Source: Saccharomycopsis crataegensis
Lineage: Eukaryota; Ascomycota; Saccharomycetes; Ascoideales; Saccharomycopsidaceae
NCBI RefSeq assembly: GCF_037102585.1
Contig: NW_027043837.1
Location: 608,501 to 672,500, forward strand
Length of the DNA: 64,000 nt
Reading direction: 5' to 3'
This document shows, piece after piece, positions 51,406 to 61,571 of the stretch. The first letter of the stretch is position 1; the number at the start of each line of letters is the position of its first letter. Below the pieces are notes generated by a model that did no database searches, was not told where the DNA came from, and was given only the letters and a program-made list of their open reading frames with translations. A program made the position numbers and the translations under genes.

Positions 51406-52143
51406 ATGTCTTCAACTTTGCCACCTACGGAATCCCCCGATAATTCTAGCAGTCTTCAGAAGTATGTACCGATGATTGACGCAATTCTCAGTGTATCTGA
51501 TCTTCATGAAGTCACGGTGAAGAAGATTAGAAATGCTCTTCAGGCACTTTTTGTGATTGATTTGGGACCCGAAAAGAAGCCCCTTGCTTCATTGATAATG
51601 GAAAGATACTATAAGTTAGTTGATGAACGAGAGTCCAAAGCTGCTACTAAAAAAAGTGATGATAATGATAGTGATAGTGGTTTAGAAGGCGATAAAAGTT
51701 CCAATAAAAGAATAAAAAGACAGAGAAAGAAAAAAATTGATGATGAGATTTTGGCTACAAAGCTTCATGCTCTGTTGAACTCTAGAAATCTTAGAAAAGC
51801 TCATTCGTATATTTCTCCTCCACCACCACGACCTAAAAGAGGGGGAGGAATGCCCCAGTCATTGCTAAGTAATGAGTTGAAGGCTTTCTTGAATGTGGAT
51901 TGTCCGCTTCCTAGAACAGACATCGTAAAACGGGTATGGGCGTATATTAAAGAGCACGATCTCCAGAATCCAAAAGATAGAAGAGAAATCTTGTGTGATG
52001 AAAATATGCGGCCTGTGTTTGGAAAAAAGGTAACAATTTTCCTGATGAATAAAGTACTCTCTAAACACTTGTTTTCTGAGAATGAAATGACATTCCGTAC
52101 CAATTCACCGAAAGATCCTGATAATGACCCTGGGGATGATTAA
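51406..52143 (+). CDS. DEK_C and SWIB domain protein (Uaf30/Tri1 family)
   Basis: 245 residues. An N-terminal DEK_C-type helical domain (~18-75: MIDAILSVSDLHEVTVKKIRNAL) is followed by an acidic/basic linker with KRIKRQRKKK, then a SWIB/MDM2 domain at ~150-228 (MPQSLLSNELKAFLNVD, LPRTDIVKRVWAYIKEHDLQNPKDRREILCDE, MRPVFGKKVTIF, NKVLSKHLF). Uaf30 is a subunit of the RNA polymerase I upstream activating factor; Tri1 is its less studied paralogue. A single copy in most non-WGD yeasts would serve both roles. Codon 213 is CTG, inside the SWIB motif, which bears on the genetic-code question. Confidence 0.9.
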   Translation: MSSTLPPTESPDNSSSLQKYVPMIDAILSVSDLHEVTVKKIRNALQALFVIDLGPEKKPLASLIMERYYKLVDERESKAATKKSDDNDSDSGLEGDKSSNKRIKRQRKKKIDDEILATKLHALLNSRNLRKAHSYISPPPPRPKRGGGMPQSLLSNELKAFLNVDCPLPRTDIVKRVWAYIKEHDLQNPKDRREILCDENMRPVFGKKVTIFLMNKVLSKHLFSENEMTFRTNSPKDPDNDPGDD

Positions 52144-52210
52144 TATTTTAAACAGAAGTCAGTTTTGCTTTCCTTGATTTTTATGATTTTGTATAATAAC
52201 AATAATAATG

Positions 52211-52246
<36 letters not shown>

Positions 52247-52483
52247 GTAATAATAATAATAGTAATTATACTTATAACAATACAGTAATATTTGTAAACT
52301 TTCTTATATGCGGGGTGAGTCACCCTGTAATTGATCTGTATCACCCGCCCTTTCTCTATTGCTCTGAAAACAAAACCATACAAGAAATTAGATGAGCTGA
52401 GATCTTTAGAAGCTCTTCACCAGATTGTTTCAACTAGTGAAAACTTCGGTCAATTTCATATACAATAATAATCTCAGTAAATA
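52144..52483. other. Intergenic with AAT repeat
   Basis: 340 bp. An AAT/AAC microsatellite at ~52196-52268 and A/T-rich flanks. GTGAGTCACCC at ~52315-52325 contains TGAGTCA, the Gcn4/AP-1 core, 165 bp upstream of the next ATG. No gene. Confidence 0.5.
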
Positions 52484-53125
52484 ATGGGCACCTGTCTTGC
52501 TACTACTAAAATTATCAGTGTCTCCTGTTTGGGTCTTCTCACAGGCTTTTTGGGGCAGCAAGCCTTCAGTGGTTTGCCTCTTTTGATCCAATTTTCGAAA
52601 TCATCTAGTTTGGACGAGATCAGAGAATCCGCTAAAAAAATCATAAAAAAGACTCGTTCCCTAGTGTTATGTCTTGGCTCTGCTGCTACTGCCTTACTTT
52701 CTTTGGCATTTATCAAAGCTCCTCCAAGAGCACGTCATCCTTACTTGATTTATTCTGCCTTGGGTGCTCCAATTGCCATGACCGCTTTGTTTTTCAAAAC
52801 CTACAATGTTGAAGTAAAATTATTGGACTCAGACTCTGATTTACAGGTTGAAGCTTCTGCATCATTGAAGTCTAAAAAAACCGAAAAGGAAGAACCTTCT
52901 CACCTTGACAATTCTGTTTACCAGAACCTTGGGGCTGACTCTGAAGATGACAAAAGTATCAAACAAGACGAGGATGATATTGAATCAGCTGTGAATAACT
53001 CCATATTGAAAACCAATACCATTGCAGGTTTGGAAAAACTTAAATCTGGTTACGCTACTGCTACTTATATAGTCGGTGCTGCGTTTGGTGTTTCCATCAT
53101 CGGCATCTATGGAGATTTTGCATGA
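52484..53125 (+). CDS. Atg33/Scm4-family mitochondrial outer-membrane protein
   Basis: 213 residues. The start MGTCLATTKIISVSCLGLLTGFL matches the family N-terminus, followed by a second hydrophobic helix at ~62-77, the RHPYLIYSALGAP block, a third helix, a polar charged loop (~115-185) and a last helix ending GIYGDFA. Four membrane segments with this RHPYL and GIYG ending are typical of Atg33 and Scm4, paralogues in S. cerevisiae. Atg33 is needed for mitophagy on starvation; Scm4 was found as a cdc4 suppressor. A pre-duplication yeast would carry one ancestor, so no single symbol is given. Confidence 0.85.
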   Translation: MGTCLATTKIISVSCLGLLTGFLGQQAFSGLPLLIQFSKSSSLDEIRESAKKIIKKTRSLVLCLGSAATALLSLAFIKAPPRARHPYLIYSALGAPIAMTALFFKTYNVEVKLLDSDSDLQVEASASLKSKKTEKEEPSHLDNSVYQNLGADSEDDKSIKQDEDDIESAVNNSILKTNTIAGLEKLKSGYATATYIVGAAFGVSIIGIYGDFA

Positions 53126-53427
53126 TTGGATTCGAAAGCAGCCTCCCTTTTCCAATAACTTCTAGCGTTTATATAATTCATCAATCCCAGTTGACTACTC
53201 TATCATATTCTATTTTTTGTTTTTCTTTTTTCTGTTTTATCTTCATGGGAAATTTCACTATGGGTTTTAATTGTCTTTCTTCTCAAATCTTTTCAAACTA
53301 CACTTATATATACTGATTGAGAATTACGAAAAAAAAAAATTGATCCCAATATTCTAAACTATTCTAATGGGTGAAGGACAACTACAGAATGTAAGATCAT
53401 AGTTTGCTTCAAAAGTGTGGTGTTCAT
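53126..53427. other. Intergenic between convergent genes
   Basis: About 300 bp of T-rich then A-rich 3' sequence. The 64-codon frame starting at the stop of the Atg33-like gene has no support as a gene. Confidence 0.45.
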
Positions 53428-54117
53428 TCAAGTTTGCATTTTTGTTTGAATATTGAAAGAAACACCAGGGAATTGAGTGATTTCAGCCTGAATAGAGGAA
53501 TCAACTCCCAAGCTTGACAATATTCCTCTGATGATACCGCATGGAAACCATAAATAAGTTTTTATTTTTTCATTTGTTATTTCTTCTCCTTTTGCACTAT
53601 TCATTTTCGATATTCCCTTAAAGTTATGGTCGATCAATACAAACGCTCCTCTATGATTAGTTCTTAAATTATCCATCTGTTTTCCATATAAGTTTTTCCA
53701 TATATCACGACAAATGAACTTCATGATGTTCAAAATATCCATATTCAATTTCAAGTTCTGTCTGTTTAAACCATTAGCGAATTCGTCGTTGTTTAATTTA
53801 TAATTCAACAATTCCCCTACCCTTAGCCCGATATTGTAGCCATAACTTTCAATTCTGTATATAACATCGTTGTTTCCCAAATTGTCCTGGTCTTCAAGAA
53901 GATCAATTCTTCCATGTTTATCATCAATGTTTAATTCTTTAGTGGCGCCATCCTTAATATTTAGCTTTCCTATTAAATCGGTTTCCTCAAAGTTCTCTTC
54001 CTTTGTGATCACATTTTCATTTTCTAGATCTTTGGTCACACGAATAGCCAAAGGCACCATTTCTATCAATAATAGATCCAAACAGGTCGCATTTACTTCT
54101 GATATTAGGCTGGACAT
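53428..54117 (-). CDS. TRS33: TRAPP complex subunit Trs33 (Bet3 family)
   Basis: 229 residues. Begins MSSLISEVNATCLDLLLIEMVPLAIRV, followed by a charged insert (~35-75), then the Bet3-like fold: IESYGYNIGLRVGELLNY, MKFICRDIWKNLYGKQMDNLRTNHRG, FVLIDHNFKGIS, FPCGIIRGILSSLGVDSSI and PGVSFNIQTK. Trs33 is a core TRAPP subunit at the Golgi, activating Ypt1 (TRAPPIII) and Ypt31/32 (TRAPPII). Length fits the family (268 in S. cerevisiae). Confidence 0.93.
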   Translation of the reverse strand: MSSLISEVNATCLDLLLIEMVPLAIRVTKDLENENVITKEENFEETDLIGKLNIKDGATKELNIDDKHGRIDLLEDQDNLGNNDVIYRIESYGYNIGLRVGELLNYKLNNDEFANGLNRQNLKLNMDILNIMKFICRDIWKNLYGKQMDNLRTNHRGAFVLIDHNFKGISKMNSAKGEEITNEKIKTYLWFPCGIIRGILSSLGVDSSIQAEITQFPGVSFNIQTKMQT

Positions 54118-54697
54118 TTTGTAAGTGTATTATCAAGTGTATCGTACAATATATGATGTTAGATTATTTCTTCCTTTGGGTTTTTGATTTGTCCTTGTTT
54201 CCATTCTCATTTACGTATCAAAAGAACGGGATACTATGTGCCCTGTTCCTTTATCATACATGTGACATATCAGCTGCCCAAATATTATTCATGGTTCATC
54301 TAAAATGTCTAATTGAAACACTTCTTGTAGATAATCAGTAAAAACACTTCGTAGACGATCTCTTGGGAAGTTTTAGGAAGACATTGACGTACTGTTTTGG
54401 AACATATCACCATATTTTTGTAGTTATTGTTTAATGATATGATATATTCACCAAAGAGTCCTGATTGTATCCTTTAGGTATTTTATGGAATTTAGGATCA
54501 CCCAAGGCAAGATCTCCTGTATTCAGGGAATAAAGTATCATTACTTTTAACTGGGCTAGTAATTTTAGTGCAAGAGCAAGAGGATAAATAGGCAATTAAT
54601 GTTTGTTTCTCAATTCCCAAATTCTCTGTCTACCACCTCCTCCTGTAGTTTGCTCAATAAAAAGTATATTGAAAAAATACTGTCGTCAAAAAAGAAA
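54118..54697. other. Intergenic, TRS33 promoter
   Basis: 580 bp without a gene. Short frames inside are Phe/Leu-rich translation of T-rich DNA. The last bases before 54698 are the T-run terminator of the tRNA gene (A-run on the plus strand, 54688-54697). Confidence 0.5.
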
Positions 54698-54769
54698 TGC
54701 GCGAACCGGGAATCGAACCCGGCTCTGCTGCTTGGAAGGCAGCAATGCTAGCCACTACACCATTCGCGC
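54698..54769 (-). tRNA. tRNA-Gly (anticodon UCC)
   Basis: 72 nt on the minus strand. Acceptor stem GCGCGAA pairs with TTCGCGC, discriminator A. The D arm is GTGTAGTGGCTAGCA, the anticodon stem GCTGC/GCAGC with loop CTTCCAA giving anticodon TCC, and the T arm CCGGG-TTCGATT-CCCGG. No intron. The 3' flank on the coding strand has ATTTCTTTTTT, a Pol III terminator. B box GGTTCGATTCC is intact. Reads GGA and possibly GGG codons. Confidence 0.97.
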
Positions 54770-54819
54770 AGATATTTGCATGAGAGATATCAATAATAAA
54801 GATGTGCTAGAATAAATGT

Positions 54820-55176
54820 ACCGCCGCATTGGTATATTTAGAACCTCTGTGACTCGTTAATATACAATTCATTCATTCATGCATTGGTATATTCGTCAAT
54901 ATACAATTTAATTTGATTTGGTTGGTTGGTATACGTTATTATTTTTTCACTACTTCATTGATTTTTTATTATTTGATTTATTTGGTTTATTGTTTTTTTT
55001 TAACTATTTTATTGATTTTTATTATTCTCCCCAGAATTCTGATGGTCATTAATCTGAAAATACTTAGTATTTGAGATATAGTACCAAAACCCATTAACAA
55101 GGACCGCCGCAAAGTGCCCGGATTGCATTTTATTTAGAACATCTGCGACTCGTTAACATATAACTCATTCATTCAT
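54820..55176. repeat. Diverged direct repeat pair (ACCGCCGC...GACTCGTTAA...ATTCATTCAT)
   Basis: Copy A (54820-54880) and copy B (55103-55176) share ACCGCCGCA, TATTTAGAAC, TCTG-GACTCGTTAA and TCATTCATTCAT in the same order with substitutions and a small insertion in B. A further GAGTCATTAATGTACAA at ~55198 is a degenerate third piece. The origin is unknown; mobile-element remnant or tRNA-adjacent duplication are both possible. Confidence 0.6.
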
Positions 55177-55947
55177 ATACGTTACTTCGAATCTTTATGA
55201 GTCATTAATGTACAAATAACTCATTAATATATGTTTCTCCTTGCGTTACCAGAATCTTTCAAGAATACCGAAAATTGGACAAACAGGTAGGAATAAGTTT
55301 TTGGAGAAGAAAAGATACAACCAAAAGATATAACTTTTCAGAAAATTGATCTATTTTTTTTTTTTTTTTTTTTTAGGAAGAAGATGAAATTATAGGGATG
55401 TTAAAATGGTGTTGCAAGGTCACTGAAAGAAGAGATGACAACTCTGATATTGGAAATTGAGAGCTGCCTGCTAAATAAATAATCCACTGTTCAAATCAGG
55501 AAAAATCAGGGATTTTCTTTTACGGTAAATTGGAGAAGTTTGCAATTCAGTATTATTGAAAAACAGAAGAGTAGGAAAAAACTATATATTTATTACCCAT
55601 AAATTCAGAGGAGTTGAAGTAAGGATAGACGATTTCTGAGACAATTAGATTGATGAATAAAAAAAATAAATTTTTTTGAGTAATTTAAGGTGTTGAAAAA
55701 GGATAAAGGAAAGATGGTAACTATTTTGGTTAAGATGTGTGTGATGAAGGTGATATAGTGATGTGTATATTTTGAAAGAATGTAATTTCAGAAAGAAAAT
55801 GTAATGCTACTATTGGCATATTTAGAGGATTTTAAGATGTTTCAAAGAAAATTAGTGCTTAATATCTAACCTTGGATATCTTGAGAATAATGTGGTGCAT
55901 TATTACGGTGGTTGAGAAAATGTATGATAATTGAGAAAGTCAGATCT

Positions 55948-56225
55948 TGTAATATAGTATTGGTAATATTTGAATTCCAATATTATCTAATAATTCATTT
56001 TCTCTATTTTCTCCTCTTGCTTTAGCTCTTACTTATTTATCTTATCTTAGACTTCTATTATTCTATCAATACACTCCTATCTTTGAGTTATACCCCCATT
56101 TCTTATCTCTACTTCAATTTTTTTGATCCAAGAACTACTATTTATAAAATAATCAATATTTCCACTTCCATTAAGTGTATAATATTCTAATAAGAATAGC
56201 AATTTCAAATACTCAAGATATTACA
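55948..56225. mobile_element. Probable solo LTR (278 bp)
   Basis: Begins TGTAATAT and ends ATATTACA, a perfect 8-bp inverted repeat with the TG...CA ends of LTRs. Flanks are GATCT (55943-55947) and GATTC (56226-56230), a 3-of-5 match, possibly a decayed target duplication. The inside is pyrimidine-rich with no ORF. A tRNA gene lies 1.2 kb away, a common neighbourhood for yeast LTR elements. No internal retrotransposon genes are nearby. Confidence 0.45.
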
Positions 56226-56548
56226 GATTCCTAAAAATTTATTACTCTTTGATTTTCTTATGGTGGCCTTAAACTCAATAATTTACCGAAGAAAAGTATT
56301 TTGAAAATGTTGTTATTTCGAAAAGGCATTTCAGCATTGAGTCTGTTTACTAATGGTTAATAAGCAACAAAAAATGTTTGGTGTGTATTTATTACGCATT
56401 AGAAGCATAAATGTATCCACCCATAGTAATTTAAAAAAAGAGGAAATGCTGGCTTCCCTAATAAAAAATTTTGAAATTTAAATTCATGTTTCCTAGCGTT
56501 TATTGTTCAACTAAATGCTACAATCTTTATCCCTATTTTTATGTACCT

Positions 56549-56576
56549 CGGATTTAAAAGATACTTGTAGCACGGA
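56549..56576 (+). promoter_or_regulatory. Paired CGGA boxes, copy 1
   Basis: CGGA at 56549-56552 and 56573-56576, 24 bp apart start to start. CGG triplets are the core of Zn2Cys6 factor sites (Tac1, Pdr1/3). The site lies ~495 bp before the pump ATG. Confidence 0.5.
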
Positions 56577-56686
56577 CTTAAAGAAAATTTGCCAACATCA
56601 CTTTTACGTAATTATTAGTATTTGTTGACGATGTGGATTTTTTTTCAACTGAATGTTGTAATCTTTGTAACTTTTTTTTTGTAAAT

Positions 56687-56714
56687 CGGATTTAAAAGAT
56701 ACTTGTAGCACGGA
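56687..56714 (+). promoter_or_regulatory. Paired CGGA boxes, copy 2
   Basis: CGGA at 56687-56690 and 56711-56714 with the same 24-bp spacing. The left box sits in AAATCGGATTTAAAA, similar to the second half of the Candida Tac1 drug-response element (core CGGAWATCGGAT). The paired-CGG distance differs from that element, so the factor is not assigned. Confidence 0.5.
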
Positions 56715-57044
56715 GTTAAAAAAAACCCTGCAACTTCATTTTTACGTAATTATTAGTATTTGTTTATAATAAAGATTTTTTTGCGGGTTTTAAGAAATAA
56801 TAACGTTGATGATGCAAGTTTTTCTGCGGGATTTAACAATTGATAACCCGAAACAATTTAATTATTCGGTTTTTATTTTCCTTTGGTATAAATCTAACAC
56901 GGGATATAACCTAAGGCCTGTTTATGTCAACATAATTTGTAGCTAATACATAAGTGGCCTTTCTGCTCCCCTATCAACAGAATAATGGCTTTTATATGAA
57001 AATTATATTACTTCAAGTTCTCTAGGCTTTTGATCATTTGAAAA

Positions 57045-60000
57045 ATGGATGACATGAAAAAGTCTATCATAGACGATACTATCTCAGATTCAAACTCTGA
57101 TATCCAGTCGTTTAACCCAGGTTCGGGACATGAAGCTAATCATACAAGCGATGAAATTGAAATAGTCTCCAGAATTGCTTCTAATGTTGACCAAAATGAC
57201 CCAAACAACGTCCTTCATCGTTTAGAAACTCTTTCAATACAATTATCCAATGTCACTACCAGAGACACTTTTACTATTGACCCTGATGATTTTGACCTTG
57301 CACAACTTCTCAAAGGCCATTTGAAAAATTCTGATAGAGGAAATGTCAAACTTAGATCAACCGGCGTGCTTTTACATGATGCCGCTATAATTGGTGTCGA
57401 TAGATCTGCAACTTTCGCTCCTACCTTTGGCTCAACCTTGAACATCCCTAGTAAAATTATCTCAGGATTACACTCTAGAGCTGAAAAGCCATTTAGAAGG
57501 ATAGTAAACAGAGTGAATGCTGTTGTTAAGGCCGGTGAAATGTGTCTTGTCCTTGGCAGACCGGGTGCTGGTTGCTCTTCCTTACTTAAATCCATTTCAG
57601 GAGAAGGTCTTGATCAATATGAGGGTACCGAGGGGTCTATCACCTTCGATGGTGTTACTCAAGATCATATGTTGAAACATCATAAGAACGATCTTATTTA
57701 TAACCCAGAATTGGATGTTCACTTTCCACACTTGACAGTCCAGCAGACTTTACAGTTTGCTATTGGTTGTAAAGTTCCAAATACCAGAGTGAATGCGGTT
57801 ACTGACAACGCGACAGTGAAGCAATATGTGGATTTCAAGACTGACATGTTGGCCACTATCTTTGGATTAAGACATACTTATAATACCAAAGTTGGGAATG
57901 ATTTTGTACGTGGTGTTTCTGGCGGTGAGAGAAAAAGAGTTTCTATCGCTGAAGCCTTAGCTGCCGATGCCAAAGTTTACTGCTGGGATAATGCTACCAG
58001 AGGTTTGGATGCTTCCACAGCCTTGGAATACGCATCTGCCATCAGAGTCCTTGCCAATCTTTTAGATGCAACCAATTTTGTCACAATTTATCAGGCCTCC
58101 GAAAACATTTATGAAAAATTCGATAAAGTCTTGATTCTTTATGAAGGAAGGCAGATTTTCTTTGGGCCAATCCACGATGCGAAGCCATATTTTGAAAACA
58201 TGGGTTATGAATGTCCACAACGCCAGGCCACCCCCGAATTCTTGACTGCAATCACTGATCCACTTGGCAGAACAACCAAGCCTGGATATGAAAACAAGGT
58301 CCCAAGAAATGCTGTGGAGTTTGAAAATTATTGGCATAACTCACCACAATTCCAAAAATTGAGTGAAGAAATTGCCCAAAATGAGAAGCTGTTTGCTGGT
58401 AGTGATACCGAAGATCTTTTCTTTGAATCTTCTAAAATTGAAAAGAGTCGGGTACATTCAACCTTCACTGTCAGTTACGCTGAACAGTTAAGACTTAACT
58501 TTGTTAGAGCTTATCAAGTTGCCCTTGGTGATTTATCCTATTTATCTACTCAAATCATCTCCGACATAATCCAGGCTTTGATCACAGGTTCCCTTTATTA
58601 TAATATTCCAAATACTACCTCCGGAGCTTTCTCAAGAGGAGGCAATTTGTTTTTTTGTATCTTATATTATTCTTTGGCTGGTCTTGCTTCAGTTTCCAAT
58701 AGCTTCCAAAAACGTCCCATCCTTCTTAAACAAAAAGCTTATTCATTCTGCCATCCTTCCACTGAATTCTTTGCTTCCTTTATTGTTGATGCTATGTTCA
58801 AAATGCTTGGCATAGTTCCTTTTATCATAATCAACTTTTTTTTGGCCCATCTTAAACGTGATGCAGGTAACTTTTTTGTCAACTTCTTGTTTGTCATTTT
58901 GTCTTCATTTTCTATGAATGCTTTTTTCCAAATGATTGCTATATTCTCTCCAGCACTTTCAATTGCTAATTCCATATGTGGTCTTCTCACTCTTGCAGCT
59001 ATTTGTTACTCATGTTTCATGATCCAGCTCCCATCCATGCATCCCTGGTTTAAATGGATTAACTGGTTGAATCCTATTCGTTATGGTTTTGAGTCAATTA
59101 TGGTCAACGAATTTCATCATGTTAATATGACTTGTTCAAAGATAGTTCCATCTGGTTCAGGTTATGAAGGTATTTCTGTCGCTAACCAGGCTTGTGTCTC
59201 TGACGGTTCAGTTCCTGGTTCCATCTTTGTCCATGGTGATAAATACATAAAGGCTGCTTTTGATTTTTCCTTTATGCATTTATGGCCGAACTTCGGTATT
59301 TTATTAAGCATGTTGATTTTTTTCCTTGCCGTTTCTGGGATTGCTTCTGAAATCATGACTGCTGACTCAGCCGGTTTTGATGTTTTAATTTTCAAAAAAA
59401 CTAAAGAAACACGCAAGATATTGGCTGCACAACTTCAAGGTGCTACAGACCCTGAAAAGCGTGAATTGGAGTATGCCTCTGTGTCAACTGATATTGAAAA
59501 GCAAAAAGAAACTACGAACAAGGTATTTGAAGGCTTAGGCTCAAAAGATCTCTTTTTGTGGCAACATGTGGATTATGATGTTACTTTGAAAACCGGGGAG
59601 GTTAGAAGGTTATTGAATGATGTCCAGGGGTATGTTAAACCAGGTACCCTTACTGCTTTGATGGGTGAATCTGGTGCTGGTAAAACCACTTTGTTGAATA
59701 CTTTGTCCCAAAGGATTGATACTGGTGTTATTACTGGTGATATGTTGGTTAATGGAAGACCATTGGACTCTTCCTTTAAGAGAAAAACTGGATACGTACA
59801 ACAACAAGATGTCCATTTTTCGGAATTGACTGTCAGAGAGTCCCTTAGATTTGCTGCTAATCTTAGAAGAAGCAGAAGTGTCCCGGAAGCCGAAAAATAT
59901 GAATATGTTGAGCAGATTATTGACATCTTGAGCATGGAATCCTATTCTGATGCTGTTGTTGGTCAACCAGGTTTCGGTTTAAATGTTGAGCAAAGAAAGA

Positions 60001-61571
60001 AATTATCTATTGGTGTGGAATTAGTTGCCAAGCCATCTTTACTCCTTTTCTTGGATGAGCCGACCTCTGGATTAGATTCCCAATCTTCTTGGTCCATTGT
60101 TAAATTGATGCGTGATTTGGCTAATGCTGGACAAGCTATATTGTGTACTATTCATCAACCTTCTGCGGTGTTATTTGAAGAATTTGATAGATTGCTATTA
60201 TTGAGAAAGGGGGGCCATACTGTTTATTTTGGTGACATCGGTGAGCACTCTAAGATATTGTTGAATTATTTTGAAAAACATGGTGCAAGAAAGTGTCTTA
60301 ATGAGGAAAATCCTGCCGAGTATATTCTTGAAGCCATTGGTGCTGGTGCTACTGCCTCCTCCAATCAAAACTGGGGTGATGTGTGGCTTGGATCTGAGGA
60401 ATGTGCTGCTGTGACTGCTGAAATTACCCAATTGATCAAAGATTCTAGTATTAACCATTCGGAAGAAAATCCAGAAATGAGGAAGACTTTTATTACTCCT
60501 TATTACTATCAACTTTTGTTAGTTACTCGGAGAGTAGGAACACAATTTTGGAGGGACCCTACTTATCTCATATCCAAAATGATGTTAATGATTCTTGCTG
60601 GATTGCTCATCGGTTTCACTTACTGGGATGCAGGTAATTCCATAGTTGGGATGCAAAATGTTATGTTTTCTATGTTTATGTCTGTCATTATTTCTGCACC
60701 ATTAATTCATCAAATCCAAGCTCGTGCTCTAGAATCTAGAGAAGTATATGAAGTTAGAGAGTCTAAATCCAACACATATCACTGGTCCGCTTTATTATTT
60801 GCACAATTCATTAATGAGTTACCATATCATTTGCTTTTCTCGACAATTTTCTTTATTTCCTTTTATTATCCAGTTCACAGGAATTATGACTCATATACTG
60901 TTGGCTCTTATTATTTGTTTTACTGTATCATGTTCCAATTATATTTCGTCTCTTTTGGGTTGTGGATTGTTTATATGTCTCCTAATTTGCCTGCAGCTGC
61001 CGTCTTGGTCTCCCTATTCTTTGCATTTATGATTGCATTTTGTGGTGTTGTTCAACCACCAAGTATGTATACTTGATTATTGTTTTTAATTATTGATTGA
61101 AATTTTTAGGCCCGTTTACTAACTTTTTCCTCAGGTTTGATGCCTGGTTTCTGGACATTCATGTGGAAGACTTCCCCCTACACATACTTTATCCAAGCTT
61201 TTATGATCTTATCACTCCATAAATTGAAGATTAGGTGTAAAAAATCCGAGTTTATCACGGTCCAGCCTCCAAATGGTGAAATTTGCGGTGCTTATCTTGA
61301 TCATTTCACAAAAGTTTCTGGTGGCTATATCAACAATCCATCTGCCACTTCAAACTGTGAGTACTGTCAATACAGTGTTGGTGATCAATATTTAACCAAA
61401 GTCGATATCAAGAGCTCCTATTTGTGGAGAAACTTCGGATTTATTTGGGTTTATATTTCTTTTAACCTTTTTGCTATGGTATCATGCTTTTGGTTCTTTA
61501 GGGTTAGAAAGGGATCAACTATCGACATCAAATCCATAATATCTAAATTCCAAAAAGTATCAAAGACATAA
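57045..61571 (+). CDS. PDR/CDR-type ABC multidrug transporter, full-length, spliced near the 3' end
   Basis: Exon 1 is 57045-61062 and exon 2 is 61135-61571, giving 1484 residues in (NBD-TMD)2 order. NBD1 has the fungal degenerate Walker A GRPGAGCS at 171-178, signature VSGGERKRVS near 290, and Walker B as YCWDNATRGLD. NBD2 has the canonical GESGAGKT at 874-881, degenerate signature LNVEQRKKLSIGVEL, and LLFLDEPTSGLD near 1003. These asymmetries are standard for Pdr5/Cdr1 pumps, which export azoles and other drugs and move lipids at the plasma membrane. The splice joins FCGVVQPPS to LMPGFWTFMW, a conserved junction in the last extracellular region, and exon 2 adds that loop (with CxYCQ) and the final membrane helix. 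Exact paralogue (Cdr1, Cdr2, Snq2-like) is not decided. Confidence 0.95.
61063..61134 (+). other. Intron (72 nt) near the 3' end of the ABC transporter gene
   Basis: Donor GTATGT at 61063, branch point TTTACTAAC at 61115-61123, acceptor TCAG ending at 61134. It splits an AGT Ser codon after its first base. If retained, the frame meets TGA at 61074-61076, 1343 residues in, losing the last loop and membrane helix. Confidence 0.93.

Larger units (their letters stand above)
56506..56781. repeat. 138-bp tandem duplication in the ABC-transporter promoter
   Basis: Copy 1 is 56506-56643 and copy 2 is 56644-56781. Both contain the same 29-base core, beginning TCGGATTTAAAAGATACTTG and ending at a second CGGA; the rest is ~75-85% alike. 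Copies end in GATTTTTTT-type runs. The two copies lie 264-539 bp upstream of the ATG. Confidence 0.9.
54770..57044. other. Gene-poor 2.3-kb region upstream of the ABC transporter
   Basis: No protein gene. It contains two diverged copies of a repeat at 54820-54880 and 55103-55176, a T20 tract at ~55352-55373, a probable solo LTR at 55948-56225, a 138-bp tandem duplication at 56506-56781, and several further CGG/CCG triplets between 56785 and 56920. The right ~600 bp is probably the pump's promoter. Confidence 0.65.

Noticed and set aside
54770-57044. Internal retrotransposon genes near the LTR-like sequence
   Set aside because: No frame of useful length or reverse-transcriptase/integrase motif occurs in this interval.
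61137-61571. A separate small membrane protein after the ABC transporter, or a frameshifted pseudogene
   Set aside because: Canonical splice signals join it in frame to the transporter, restoring a conserved junction and the final membrane helix.
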